From positions 58,532,581 through 58,596,580 of the forward strand of contig OW388297.1 in NCBI GenBank assembly GCA_936450465.1: 64,000 nt of DNA, given 5' to 3'. Below the pieces are notes generated by a model. That model worked only from the letters and a program-made list of their open reading frames with translations, was not told where the DNA came from and did not search any database. Numbering within the stretch: the first letter of the stretch is position 1; each line of letters begins with the position of its first letter. The translations under genes and the position numbers were made by a program. Below, in pieces: positions 39,519 through 51,806 of this stretch. This stretch comes from Gibbula magus. Its lineage: Eukaryota > Mollusca > Gastropoda > Trochida > Trochidae.

Positions 39519-40213
39519 CTAGGTAAAAAGAACATCAGCATGTTAACACTTTAACAATGACAATGAGGAGAGTGTAGTAATGTAACTGACAAGCTAAAAC
39601 GAGAGGGTGGGGAAGGCTTTTGTGCAGGACCTTATAATAGAGCCATTGTATATCAATAGGATTTGCACAATATATAATTTTAGTTTGAAGGGTTTAATAA
39701 TGTTTTCTCAAATGATACATTATCTTAAAAACTACACAGTCAGTGTTCCCGTTAACACAGAAACCTGCGTTTTTCACTCATAAAAATCATTAAAACACAC
39801 AGAAAAAATTGTACATGCATGTATTGCACGCACCTGTGGTTATCTATAAAAATTTATAAAAGTACCCTTTTTTACAAACCATGTTAAAAACTAAACGAGT
39901 GATTACGATGACCTGATCGAAATAAATAGAAAATTGAAAACTCCCATTGCTAAAAATATATTGTGGCCAGAGGGAACTTTCAATTTTGAGACCGTTGATT
40001 GATTAACGAATGTCGTCTGCTTGTAGCTAGAATATCATCATGACTGATGCACGATTCAAATAAGGCAACTATCGTCAGCACTGACCGTACGAACAGCTTA
40101 ACACACGACTATTTCCTGCATCTGCCTCAGCCTGAAAAAGTACAAGAATTTGTACTATTGAAGGTAGTGTTATCCCAAATATAACCTTGTTATATAACAA
40201 TAATAGTTGTGGT
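39519..40213. other. Upstream of EZH2 coding exon 1, unassigned
   Basis: Contains the acceptor for coding exon 1 at 39519-39520, so this is 5' intron of EZH2. No non-coding first exon or promoter signature could be singled out. Confidence 0.4.
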
Positions 40214-40221
40214 GTTTTTAC

Positions 40222-40845
40222 TAGGGCTGCAACGATTCACTTATGCCTCGATTCGGTTCAATTATCGATTGCACCCATTTGATTCGATTATTTTCGATTC
40301 GATTCACAAACAAACAACTGTGCGTCGTCTGCCATGATATTGTCGCCTCCCGCTACGAGTTACTAGCAATCAGAAACGGAAATTTACGAAGATAGTTACC
40401 AGAAATATCAGCCAATGAGAATGCTTGAAATATGCACGACAACTGTCGAAGCTGTTGACCTATAATTCACATCCAATGAACATGCAGTACGTTACGACTT
40501 CTGAATAAATTAACCTTGGTTTGTTCACGAACATTGTTTAAAGGGAGGTAACTCTAATATAGTTTCGTTATTGTTTACGAGGGAAAGATTGTGTTTTGTT
40601 GACAATATTGTAAAATAAGTAATGTAGTGTAATTGATAGTCTGATAAAAAATTGTTTTACTTCTTCGTTGTTCATATGGAGGATACATATCTATAATTTT
40701 TTCATCTGATAAAGTGTAAGTGGTTTTTATTAACATTTCAATTTGCAATTGAACCGAATCGAAATTTGAACATTTGAGATCGAAGATCGAATCGAGACTG
40801 CTGGTGTCGGTTATCGGTGCACCGAACCGAATCGTTGCAGCCCTA
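40222..40845. mobile_element. hAT-type non-autonomous element
   Basis: 624 bp with ends TAGGGCTGCAACGATTC and GAATCGTTGCAGCCCTA. A perfect 8-bp duplication GTTTTTAC stands at 40214-40221 and 40846-40853. The end sequence and duplication length are hallmarks of hAT elements. The interior has a second diverged inverted pair (TTCGGTTCAATT and AATTGAACCGAA). No transposase is present; the 40575-40862 minus frame is not coding. It lies upstream of EZH2 coding exon 1. Confidence 0.92.
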
Positions 40846-41104
40846 GTTTTTACCATGATCAAAATTTAACGGTAACACTGTTATGGCGGGTGGAAGTGAA
40901 CCTGTTTAATCATGGGGTAGGCCTACGACTCCATTACAAAGACAATAACATCTAGGTTAATTGATCGCGGTATGGTCACATGACATCATTCTAAATATAC
41001 CACAATAGTCAATTAGTATAGCGCTTTTTCCATGCTCAAAGTGCACAATTTGTATCATAACCCAAAAGGAAGTGACCTTTTGATGCCGCGACTAAGAATT
41101 CTGT

Positions 41105-41460
41105 GTGACTGTATAGGGTCCGTACTTTCTGTGGTACCCATTTAAACAGCTGAGTAGATTGAGTGCAATGTGAATAAAGTGCCTTGTCCATTACACACTA
41201 TGAAACCCAGGTCACAATTTGTGTATGTCTACTAGATTTCAACCGGGATGAGAGGGCAGCAAGTTAACCACTAGACGATGAAATGCTCTCCGTGGAGCGT
41301 AGCCCAGCGTAGGGTAGTCCAGCATGCTAGACGTTTTCCTACGTCGGGTGCACAGTCATCGCACATAAACCGACGTACAAGTGTAGGGGAGCTTGACCGA
41401 GGCGAGCACGATCATCTAGTTAACCACTAACCACTAACCACTACACTACTGTGCAGTCTA
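41105..41460 (-). mobile_element. Inverted, diverged SINE split by a small insert
   Basis: Minus-strand copy of the 19549 SINE: GTCCGTACTTT.TGTGGTACC, CATTTAAACAGCTGAGTAGA and AAAGTGCCTTGTCC match its body inverted. The A-box region occurs at both 41262-41271 (TTAACCACTA) and 41423-41450 (TTAACCACTA repeated, then CACTACTGTGC), with about 145 bp between them. Confidence 0.75.
41270..41420. other. GC-rich, hairpin-dense insert inside the SINE
   Basis: This lies between duplicated SINE A-box words. Nested pairings are visible: ACGTCGG (41341-41347) with CCGACGT (41370-41376), GTGC (41348-41351) with GCAC (41361-41364), and CCTAC (41338-41342) with GTAGG (41383-41387). The edges CTAGACGATG and GATCATCTAG are an imperfect inverted pair. 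It is much richer in GC and CpG than its surroundings. Function unknown. Confidence 0.4.
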
Positions 41461-41531
41461 CACTACAGACCTTTGCTCCACATACAAATATAATTACATA
41501 TCATTACTGTGAGTTCAGCTCATGAAGAATA

Positions 41532-41670
41532 GGGACTCCCTAAAGCGAATGACGCATGAAATGGAATGACGAATGACAGGTTCAATTTTGGTATAATGAA
41601 TTCTCCCTTGTCATTCAGTTTCATTGAAATGGAATGACACTATTTATACCTGAAATGAGAAACTCCCAAG
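41532..41670. repeat. Left terminal inverted repeat of the foldback element
   Basis: Starts GGGACTCCCTAAAGCG and carries five GAATGAC words (41547, 41564, 41571, 41633 and at the array start). Identical in inverse to 58722-58859 as far as can be checked by eye. Confidence 0.92.
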
Positions 41671-44600
41671 ACAGGTTATCACTGTTATCACCTCCCAGAA
41701 ATGGAATGACAATATGTATAGGTGGAATGACAGACTTTCTAAGCATACTATCAATGTTATCACCTCCCAGAAATGAAATGACAATATGTAAAGGCGGAAT
41801 GACAGACTTTTAAGACATGATATCACTGTTATCACCTCCCAGAAATGGAATGACAATATGTATAGGTGGAATGACAGACTTTCAAGACAGGCTATCACTG
41901 TTATCACCTCCCAGACATGGAATGACACTCTTTATAGGTGGAATGACAGACTTTCAAGACATGATATCACTGTTATCACCTCAGAGTAGTGGAATGACAC
42001 TCTTTATAGGTGGAATGACAGACTTTCAAGACATGATATCACTGTTATCACCTCCCAGAAATGGAATGACAATATTTATAGGTGGAATGGCAGACTTACA
42101 AGACAGGTTATCACTGTTATCACCTCCCAGAAATGGAATGACACTATTTATAGGTGGAATGACAGACTTTCAAGACATGATATCACTGTTATCAACTCCC
42201 AGAAAAGGAATGACACTCTTTATAGGTGGAATGACAAACTTTCAAGACAGGTTATCACTGTTATCACCTCAAAGTAGTGGAATGACAATATGTATAGGTG
42301 GAATGACAGACTTTCAAGACATGATATCACTGTTATCAACTCCCAGAAAAGGAATGACACTCTTTATAGGTGGAATGACAAACTTTCAAGACAGGTTATC
42401 ACTGTTATCACCTCAAAGTAGTGGAATGACAATATGTATAGGTGGAATGACAAACTTTCAAGACATGATATCACTGTTATCACCTCAAAGTAGTGGAATG
42501 ACAATATGTATAGGTGGAATGACAAACTTTCAAGACATGATATCACTGTTATCACCTCAGAGAAGTGGAATGACACTCTTTATAGTTGGAATGACAGACT
42601 TTCAAGACATGATATCACTGTTATCACCTCAGAGTAGTGGAATGACACTCTTTATAGGTGGAATGACAGACTTTCAAGACATGATATCACTGTTATCACC
42701 TCCCATAAAAGGAATGACACTCTTTATAGGTGGAATGACAAACTTTCAAGACAGGTTACCACTGTTATCACCCCAGAGTAGTGGAATGACAATATGTATA
42801 GGTGGAATGACAAACTTTCAAGACAGGTTATCACTGTTATCACCTCCCAGAAATGGAATGACACTCTTTATAGGTAGAATGACAGACTTTCAAGACATGT
42901 TATCACTGTTATCACCTCCCAGAAATGGAATGACACTCTTTATAGGTGTAATGACAGACTTTCAAGACATGATATCACTGTTATCAACTCAGAGTAGTGG
43001 AATGACACTCTTTATAGGTGGAATGACAGACTTTCAAGACATGTTATCACTGTTATCACCTCCCAGAAATGGAATGACACTCTTTATAGGTGGAATGACA
43101 GACTTTCAAGACATGATATCACTGTTATCACCTCAAAGTAGTGGAATGACAATATGTATAGGTGGAATGAAAAACTTTCAAGACATGATATCACTGTTAT
43201 CACCTCCCAGAAAAGGAATGACACTCTTTATAGGTGGAATGACAAACTTTCAAGACAGGTTATCACTGTTATCACCTCAAAGTAGTGGAATGACAATAAG
43301 TATAGGTGGAATGACAGACTTTCAAGACATGATATCACTGTTATCAACTCCCAGAAAAGGAATGACACTCTTTATAGGTGGAATGACAAACTTTCAAGAC
43401 AGGTTATCACTGTTATCACCTCAAAGTAGTGGAATGACAATATGTATAGGTGGAATGACAAACTTTCAAGACATGATATCACTGATATCATCTCCCAGAA
43501 ATGGAATGACACTCTTTATAGGTGGAATGACAAACTTTCAAGACATGATATCACTGTTATCAACTCAGAGTAGTGGAATGACACTCTTTATAGGTGGAAT
43601 GACAGACTTTCAAGACATGTTATCACTGTTATCACCTCCCAGAAATGGAATGACACTCTTTATAGGTGGAATGACAAACTTTCAAGACATGATATCACTG
43701 TTATCACCTCAGAGTAGTGGAATGACACTCTTTATAGGTGGAATGACAGACTTTCAAGACATGATATCACTGTTATCAACTCAGAGTAGTGGAATGACAC
43801 TCTTTATAGGTGGAATGACAGACTTTCAAGACATGATATCACTGTTATCACCTCAGAGTAGTGGAATGACACTCTTTATAGGTGGAATGACAGACTTTCA
43901 AGACATGATATCACTGTTATCACCTCTCAGAAGTGGAATGACACTCTTTATAGGTGGAATGACAGACTTTCAAGACATGATATCACTGTTATCACCTCCC
44001 AGAAATGGAATGACACTCTTTATAGGTGGAATGACAAACTTTCAAGACATGATATCAATGTTATCACCTCAGAGTAGTGGAATGACACTCTTTATAGGTG
44101 GAATGACAGACTTTCAAGACATGATATCACTGTTATCAACTCAGAGTAGTGGAATGACACTCTTTAAAGGTGGAATGACAGACTTTCAAGACATGATATC
44201 ACTGTTATCACCTCAGAGTAGTGGAATGACACTCTTTATAGGTGGAATGACAGACTTTCAAGACATGATATCACTGTTATCACCTCCCCGAAATGGAATG
44301 ACAATATGTATAGGTGGAATGACAGACTTTCAAGACATGATATCACTGATATTACCTCCCAGAAATGGAATGACACTCTTTATAGGTGGAATGACAGACT
44401 TTCAAGACATGATATCACTGTTATCACCTCAGAGTAGTGGAATGACACTCTTTATAGGTGGAATGACAGACTTTCAAGACATGATATCACTGTTATCACC
44501 TCTCAGAAGTGGAATGACACTCTTTATAGGTGGAATGACAGACTTTCAAGACATGATATCACTGTTATCACCTCCCAGAAATGGAATGACACTCTTTATA

Positions 44601-45636
44601 GGTGGAATGACAGACTTTCAAGACATGATATCACTGTTATCACCTCCCAGAAATGGAATGACACTCTTTATAGGTGGAATGACAGACTTTCAAGACATGA
44701 TATCACTGTTATCACCTCCCAGAAATGGAATGACACTCTTTATAGGTGGAATGACAGACTTTCAAGACATGATATCACTGATATTACCTCCCAGAAATGG
44801 AATGACACTCTTTATAGGTGGAATGACAGACTTTCAAGACATGATATCACTGTTATCACCTCAGAGTAGTGGAATGACACTCTTTATAGGTGGAATGACA
44901 GACTTTCAAGACATGATATCACTGTTATCACCTCTCAGAAGTGGAATGACACTCTTTATAGGTGGAATGACAGACTTTCAAGACATGATATCACTGTTAT
45001 CACCTCCCAGAAATGGAATGACACTCTTTATAGGTGGAATGACAGACTTTCAAGACATGATATCACTGTTATCACCTCCCAGAAATGGAATGACACTCTT
45101 TATAGGTGGAATGACAGACTTTCAAGACATGATATCACTGTTATCAACTCCCAGAAAAGGAATGACACTCTTTATAGGTGGAATGACAAACTTTCAAGAC
45201 AGGTTATCACTGTTATCACCTCAAAGTAGTGGAATGACAATATGTATAGGTGGAATGACAGACTTTCAAGACATGATATCACTGTTATCAACTCCCAGAA
45301 AAGGAATGACACTCTTTATAGGTGGAATGACAAACTTTCAAGACAGGTTATCACTGTTATCACCTCAAAGTAGTGGAATGACAATATGTATAGGTGGAAT
45401 GACAAACTTTCAAGACAGGTTATCACTGTTATCACCTCCCAGAAATGGAATGACACTCTTTATAGGTGGACTGACAGACTTTCAAGACATGATATCACTG
45501 TTATCACCTCAGAGTAGTGGAATGACACTCTTTATAGGTGGAATGACAGACTTTCAAGACATGATATCACTGATATTACCTCCCAGAAATGGAATGACAC
45601 TATTTATAGGTGGAATGACAGACTCTCAAGACTGAT
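41650..45636 (+). repeat. Left array of 72-bp repeats, about 55 copies
   Basis: Unit GGAATGACACTCTTTATAGG + TGGAATGACAGACTTTCAAG + ACATGATATCACTGTTATCA + CCTCCCAGAAAT. Variation is modular: CCCAGAAAT / CAGAGTAGT / CAAAGTAGT / CCCAGAAAA; ACTCTT / AATATG / AATATT; CAGAC / CAAAC; ATGATA / AGGTTA. Since 72 is a multiple of three, frames stay open, giving a 1272-codon frame (41817-45635) of 24-residue repeats (GMTLFIGGMTDFQDMISLLS plus PPRN). Other frames and the minus strand are also open, so coding is unlikely. Confidence 0.96.
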
Positions 45637-45860
45637 ATACAATGATATACTTAGAAGTATCTATGGATTTTCTCCCTGGTTTAAAATGAAACTATGCAGA
45701 AGTAAAACATTCTGGAAAGTCACAACTTTGGGAGGTTTCCCTGAAGGTAGGTTAGAATATATGTAAACTTTGTCATTGCCATTGTTAGCTCATTAGGCCT
45801 GAGAGACCCTATGGGCTTATTACAAGTCATCCTTTCGTATAGTTTTGAGATTTTCAACTT
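45637..45860. repeat. Inner flank of left arm, inverted match to 53960-54180
   Basis: ATATACTTAGAAGTATCTAT, CAGAAGTAAAACATTCTGGA and AGACCCTATGGGCTTATTAC are mirrored at 54000-54180. Divergence begins after GATTTTCAA. The small frame at 45720-45935 is not a gene. Confidence 0.88.
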
Positions 45861-46189
45861 CTTGATACATCTAGTGCACACATTGTGGCACTTGAGGATT
45901 ATAAATTGTAAAATTGCTGGCCCTGTTGGAGCCACATCCTACAAACCTTATTTCATTCTCTTCTCCAAAAATGAAATACTCAGACCCAATAGGTATTGGG
46001 ATGTTTGTGGGCCTGTGAAAAGTTCTGTGTGTTCCAATCGTTTCTGGAGCATAACTCTAAAACCATAATTTGAAACAATTTAGTGTTTGGAACAATCATC
46101 ATGAGTCGATGTGTTTATATTTTCTCATTCTTTGCATATATGTTTTTGGATCCTCTCAATATGAAACATATCTTACAATTTAGATTCAA
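45861..46189. other. Foldback left interior, arm-specific sequence
   Basis: Not matched in the other arm, whose equivalent gap is 53470-53960. Looks like an independent insertion or replacement. No coding capacity is recognised. Confidence 0.5.
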
Positions 46190-46470
46190 TTTAGATAAAA
46201 ACCAAATTGGCGGGGGATCAATGTTGATGACATGTCCTTTTGTTTTACCCTGAAAATATTTCGGTCAGTACTAGAATGCATGATGTATGTTGACAGTATA
46301 TTTCTAGCTACAATTTCTTTGGTAAAATAAAATATTTTCGTTGCGTGTCATTGATTGTAGTAATAAAAATAGAGCCATTGGCTCTGTAGATCATCAGAAA
46401 TTGCATGATTCAATATTTCAGGTTGATGACTTAGTGAGTAAATTGTTTAACAACTGCTTAAATCAGTGAG
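46190..46470. repeat. Second inner inverted block (left), matches 53195-53470
   Basis: Words such as CCAAATTGGCGGGGGATCAA, TTCGTTGCGTGTCATTGATT, AGAGCC.TGGCTCTGTAG and AGTAAATTGTTTAACAACTG appear inverted at 53195-53465 with scattered changes. Confidence 0.82.
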
Positions 46471-47681
46471 TGAGTCACTGTTTAACGCTGCTTCGGCAGT
46501 ATCACAGCCATTAGCGGCGAGCTTAAATCAGAATAAGAGATTAATATAATGATATTATAACTGCTTCAAAAGATATGTCTACAGAACATTTCAGCAATCT
46601 AGTGCTTTTTGTTCATTTAAAGTAATGAATATAATGCACAACTCCTAGCCCTGAAAAAATGCAGTCTTGAAATTGTCAGTGCATAACAAAAACATAACTT
46701 GATACTAAATTTCGATCGATCGGACAAAAATTGTCTTTGGACGGACGGACAGAATCACTGGTATTACTATATACCCCCGACCTTTTTAGTTTGGGGGGAT
46801 AATAAACATATTCCACAAATTATTAAACAAAATGGTATAAAATTTGGAGAGAAACAATACAAATCCCTTCTCAAGTGAGTATACCTTATTAATGAATCCT
46901 ACAGAGTGATGCAAAATGTATTAGGACGGTGACATTATTTCCATAGATTTGCATGTTAATGTAGTCTAGCCCTTAACTTGCGAGCGCCGAAATGGTCCGG
47001 AAGGGCCATAAACAATTCCTAGATACCCCCATACCGGATCTGTCTCGCATCTGGCCACATCGCCAAATCTTCTCTAATTAATAACGAGAACATATTGCGG
47101 TAACCCGCCTTTCTTGCACACTTCGTATCATATGAACCAATTGGTTGTTTTAAATGTTTTATACCAAATTAAAGAGGAAAGATTGGCCTTTATTCCCATT
47201 TCTAAGATGCCTAGCGGCTGGAACAATCAAAATAAAAGTACTTTATTAGACGATAAAGGTATAGTTTCTGTGATGACGTAACAATTGAATGACGTTTCCG
47301 CTCCCCTCGTAGTTACGTGTGCCCATGGTAACCCAACGAAAGAGGGCAGTTGAAAAGACCGTGTTTTTCTGCAAATGATAGTGTCCTAAAACAACGGTAG
47401 CGTTGTTATAACAATTATTGAAGGAATGTGTTCTTTTGTATCCGAATTAGTCTTAAATTTTAAGCTACATTTGTACTTGAACCAAAACGACGAAATCCGC
47501 ATTAGGCAACCCCAGGAACCACTATGACGTCACAACAGAACAATGACGTCATAGTCGCTGTTGTCGCACGGCTCGTCAGTTGGCCCTGATCATGGATTAT
47601 TAATATTAAAGAAGTAAACTCTATTTTTCTTGCAAAATTACTCAAAGCAGAATGTTGTGTTATGGGTTATCTTAGAAAAGT
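46471..47681. other. Foldback interior, repeat debris with CRE-like sites
   Basis: Positions 46730-46800 carry a GGACGGACGGACAGA tail and CCCCCGAC..GGGGGGAT hairpin terminus of a repeat family. Positions 47270-47560 contain several TGACG words and two TGACGTCA palindromes (47524, 47545). No exon or transposase is recognised. Confidence 0.4.
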
Positions 47682-47847
47682 AATAAAGTTCCCTGTACCC
47701 CAATGTGTTTTGTAATAAAGTATAGTTTTGCCCTGAACTATTATAACGTCAAAGTACTCGGACTACCGTCCTCGTACTTTAACTATAATAGTTCAGGGCA
47801 AAACTATACTTTATTACAAAACACATTGGGGTACAGGGAACTTTATT
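47682..47847. repeat. Near-perfect hairpin repeat, arms about 75 bp
   Basis: AATAAAGTTCCCTGTACCCC...AACTATTATA at 47682-47745 is exactly mirrored by 47784-47847. AAAGTAC/GTACTTT forms the upper stem around a 15-base loop. The layout resembles the palindrome at 27225-27373. The 79-codon frame at 47703 only reads through it. Confidence 0.92.
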
Positions 47848-47949
47848 TCTTAAATAAAAATCGCAATTGTGCTAACAAAAATGAAAAGACAGCAATCGCC
47901 GCAAGATACCTGGTAGGTGATTTTCGCACTTTTTATCTTTGAAACAAAT

Positions 47950-48460
47950 TGCGCATTTACCACAACATTTTGCGCACTCTATTTCTAACAAACTACTTGG
48001 GATATTTTCATAATTTTTTTATCACTATAAAGATAAAAGAATTATCTTCAATTCCATATACAATTTGTGTAATTTCGCCAAATAACTTTTGATGCGCCAA
48101 GTGCTGCACAGAAGGTGATATTCGACTTTGAATAAGTGGCGCTCTTAGCATATATCATTATTGCGGACTTTAGATTTTTTGAACCGCTCGTCCGATTTTT
48201 ATAATTTCTGTATCAGAGGACAACATTGTCTTCAATTCGCTGTATAATGCACATGTTTTTGCGAAGAACTCTGCGCGAAGCGCCGCGACAAAACGTATCG
48301 CACAAAAGTTTCACACTTCATATATTTTTAACTGCTAGTCCATTTTTAAAAATATTTATATCACTATAAAAAGGAAAACATTGTCTTTAATTCCATATAT
48401 AATGCGCATGTTTTTGGGAAGAACTATGCATGCGCGAATCGCCGCAATATTGATGTACGC
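47950..48460. repeat. Roughly 190-bp degenerate tandem repeat
   Basis: About three copies of a unit with TATCACTATAAA, TTCAATTCCATATA, ATGCGCATGTTTTTG.GAAGAACT and GCGAA.CGCCGC, differing at many sites. Confidence 0.6.
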
Positions 48461-48539
48461 ATAAGTGAAGAAGTATGATAATATATAACTAAAATACTGT
48501 TCTGCGCCAAAAGCTGCAAAATTGATGTACGCAAAAGTG

Positions 48540-48660
48540 AAGAAGTATGAAGTGGGCCGGTGGTGCTGGTGGTGCCGGTGGTATGGCTTGAAATCCTTAG
48601 AAATGCCATACCACCGGCCCACCACCGGCACACCACCATTACACCACCGGCACCCCTAGA
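48540..48660. repeat. GGTGGT-rich inverted repeat
   Basis: GTGCCGGTGGTATGGC and its inverse GCCATACCACCGG flank a roughly 15-base loop (48575-48622), inside a run of CCACCGGCAC/GTGGTGCCGG words. Confidence 0.7.
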
Positions 48661-49413
48661 GCAGGGTATATATAGCACACTCCTTGCTAGCTTACTTATT
48701 TATGTATAACTCTGTAAACTGTATATGGGTCCGAGACCTTGAATACTATAAATTTCTTGTCTTGTCTTGTCAAACCAAACCCAACCTCCCTCCAGCCTGC
48801 ATGAAACTTCCTGACACCCCTCTTCCAAACCCCCCTCCCCGCATGAAACCCAACCCCCACATAACCCCCCTAACCCCCCACCCTCCTCTACCTCAATCCC
48901 GCATGCAACCCCATTCCTATCTAACAAATTCTTCAATGGAATGCTAATGGCCTTTCGGCACACGGCCATGAACTTAAAGCTAAAATAAAACTCAACCAAC
49001 TAAACCCCCACGTAATTACCATTCCTGCACAGGCTAGACCGGCCCAAAAACAATCCCGGTCGCTCCTTTGGAGGCCTTGCTATTTTTATCCAGGAACATT
49101 TAAACCATTTTACTTTTAACCTAAAATTAAATTCATTAGAGGCGCATGCCATAACCATTAAACACCAAAACGATAGGGTTAATATATAAAATATATATAA
49201 TAAACCTAAACTACCATTCAAATTAGAAGACCTTCATGTCCTACAAAATTCAGCCCCCGGTTGTTCCATGTACTTGGGCAAATTCAATAGCCACCATCCA
49301 AATTGGGGAGTAAACGATAAGGTTGATTCCAACCGCAAATTAAGGTTGATTCAAATGGCAAAGTAATTGCCTATTGGGTCATAGATAACAATTTCGTAAT
49401 CCATAACACTAAC

Positions 49414-49782
49414 ATGCCAACTTGGTTCGATAGCTACAGGGACACTATGTCCGCTATCGATTTAACAATCACCACCCCGGACATCGCTAGCAATACCAAG
49501 TGGCAGGTGTACAATGATTCCTGGGGAAGTGATCATTTTCAAATTCTTATCACCCTTAATAACTTCCTTCCATCAAATAACTCAAACATTGAAAATTGCC
49601 CCCAAAACCCTAAATTTCAATACAACAAGGCTGATTGGGATAAATTCAATTCACTTTGCAACCATCTAAACCCAGCAGACCTTGAAAATAAAGACCCAGA
49701 AACCTTTTCCAATAACTTCACTAATGCTATCATAAATGCTGCCAAAAAATCCATCCCCTTCTCCGCCCCCCAAAATCTCTAA
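49414..49782 (+). pseudogene. LINE endonuclease C-terminal fragment
   Basis: 122 codons open: NMPTWFDSYRDTMSAIDLTI is the conserved region before the catalytic SDH (SWGSDHFQI). Upstream frames 48935-49410 carry the earlier part of the domain with several stops. Confidence 0.8.
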
Positions 49783-50180
49783 ACCTACAGTTCCCTGGTG
49801 GACTGAGGAAATAAGAGTTTCGCGCAAACAGCATAAAGCGGCCTTTAAGAAGGCAAAGCGCAACACTGGGAAAAATTCTGCGAGGAGTTGAATGGCAGGG
49901 CCAATTCCAAAGAAATTTGGAATAAACTCTGAGTCATACGTGGCGGCAAACGCAGGGGTAAAATCCCACTTATAAATAATCTCCAAAAACCATAAAGATC
50001 AAGCTAATGCAATTGCATCACACTTTGCTACAGCAAGCAGTAATAGTAATAACTCTCCAGAGTTTTTACAAAACACTAACATAAAACCGCAAGCACCGCA
50101 AAACAACCAACAGACAACAAACCAATCAACAAAGCATTCACTATGGAGGAGCTTCACTTTGTATTAAATAATAGGAAAAA

Positions 50181-51802
50181 TAGAGCCACTGGCTCTGAAG
50201 CTCATCAGGAATCATGTTAATAATTATCCCTAAGGAAAAGGTTAAGATATCACATAATAAGTCATTGCTCAGTCATCAAATTTATTATCAAAATTGGTTA
50301 CACATTAATCCATATACATTATAAATAATGTAGACCTTTGCAGTTTATTGTTTTACTTCCTATTTTTATCCTGGAATTATCAACATTTATAACATAATGA
50401 AAAGGATCCCCTATTTGTTTCTAAAAATCCTGTTTCTCATAGGCTCATTGTTTCATGGGATCCTTTTCAATATTTAATTATTAAATTCTATGGAGCATCT
50501 GAGTATAAGACTAAATGACAGTAACACAGCAGAGAAGTAACCTGAAACCTCTGTGTATTAGCTAGCTGCTGTTTGCATCTCTGCCAGGGAGGGGTCACTC
50601 CCCAGGTCAACCCCTGGAATTATGCAACATGCAGACCCTGGACTCACAGCCAGTAAATTATATATTTTAAATTTTGTTTTCCCCATCTTTATTTATTTTT
50701 CTTTATTGGAAAAGAAGATGTGGTATCACAAACTCATGAAGCTAGTTTTAATAGTCTTATCTTACTTCATCACCAGTCATATTTAGTTCACATATCTAAT
50801 GTTAAATAAAACATTTCTTAACCCTTTTTAAAAAATTTCCTATGCATCCTGTCACAATATTCAGGTCACAGGCTATTCAATAGTTCTTATTTCACATTGA
50901 TTACATCAAACATGTCCATAATGTAGTATTACTCTTAAGCTGACATATGAAGTGCACATAAAATCTCATTATCTTCACAGTTCATTAACACAGCTGTTTT
51001 AAGTGATTACCCCTGTGATCCATATTTGGGGTCACAAGATCACCAAATCTACAATTTAGAATCCCCATTGGCCAAAGAGTCTGTACATTACATTTCAGCT
51101 TTCTAGAGCTTTTGGGACTGGAGAAAAAGATGAAAAATGATTTTTAGGTTGTGACCCCTGTGGCCCTTATTTGGGGTCACAGGGTTACTAAATCTACAAT
51201 TAAGAATTCCCATCAGTCAAGGAGTCTGTACATAAAATTTCAGCTCTCTGGAGTCATTGGTTCTGGAGAAGAAGATGAAAATAGCTTTTAAGGTTATGAC
51301 CCCTGGGGCCCTTATTTGGTTTCACAGGGTCACCAAATCTACAATTTAGAATCCCCATTGGCCAAGGAGTCTGTACATAAAATTTCAACTCTCTGGAGTC
51401 ATTGGTTCTGGAGAAGAAGATGAAAATAGCTTTTAAGGTTATGACCCCTGGGGCCCTTATTTGGGGTCACAGGGTCACCAAATCTACAATTTAGAATCCC
51501 CATTGGCCAAGGAGTCTGTACATAAAATTTCAGATCTCTGGAGTCATTGGTTCTGGAGAAGAAGATGAAAATAGCTTTTAAGGTTATGATCCCTTGGGCC
51601 TTTATATGGGGTCACAGGGTCACCAAATCTACAATTTAGAATCCCCATTGGCCAAGGAGTCTGTACATAAAATTTCAGCTCTCTAGAGTCATTGGTTCTG
51701 GAGAAGAAGTCGAAAAAGTGAAAAGTTTACGGACGACCGGACCGATGGATGGACGACATCCCATGCCATAAGCCCATCGGGCCTTTCAGGCCTGATGAGC
51801 TT
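50181..51802 (+). mobile_element. Precisely bounded AGCTCATCAGG-family insertion with 150-bp internal tandem repeats
   Basis: The LINE reading GGAAAAAGGGAACGG (intact inverted copy near 61440) is split here after GGAAAAA and resumes with AAAAAAGGAACGG, which gives the borders and an A-run duplication of about 5-6 bases. Starts TAGAGCCACTGGCTCTG and ends CAGGCCTGATGAGCTT; TAGCTCATCAGG and its inverse act as short terminal inverted repeats. Positions 51030-51700 hold about five copies of a roughly 147-bp unit (CACCAAATCTACAATTTAGA, CCCCATTGGCCAAGGAGTCT, TTCTGGAGAAGAAGATGAAA). Confidence 0.82.
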
Positions 51803-51806
51803 AAAA

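Noticed and set aside
47520..47555. Paired TGACGTCA sites as an EZH2 promoter
   Set aside because: They lie in the foldback interior, far from any exon, and no initiator or donor could be connected to them.
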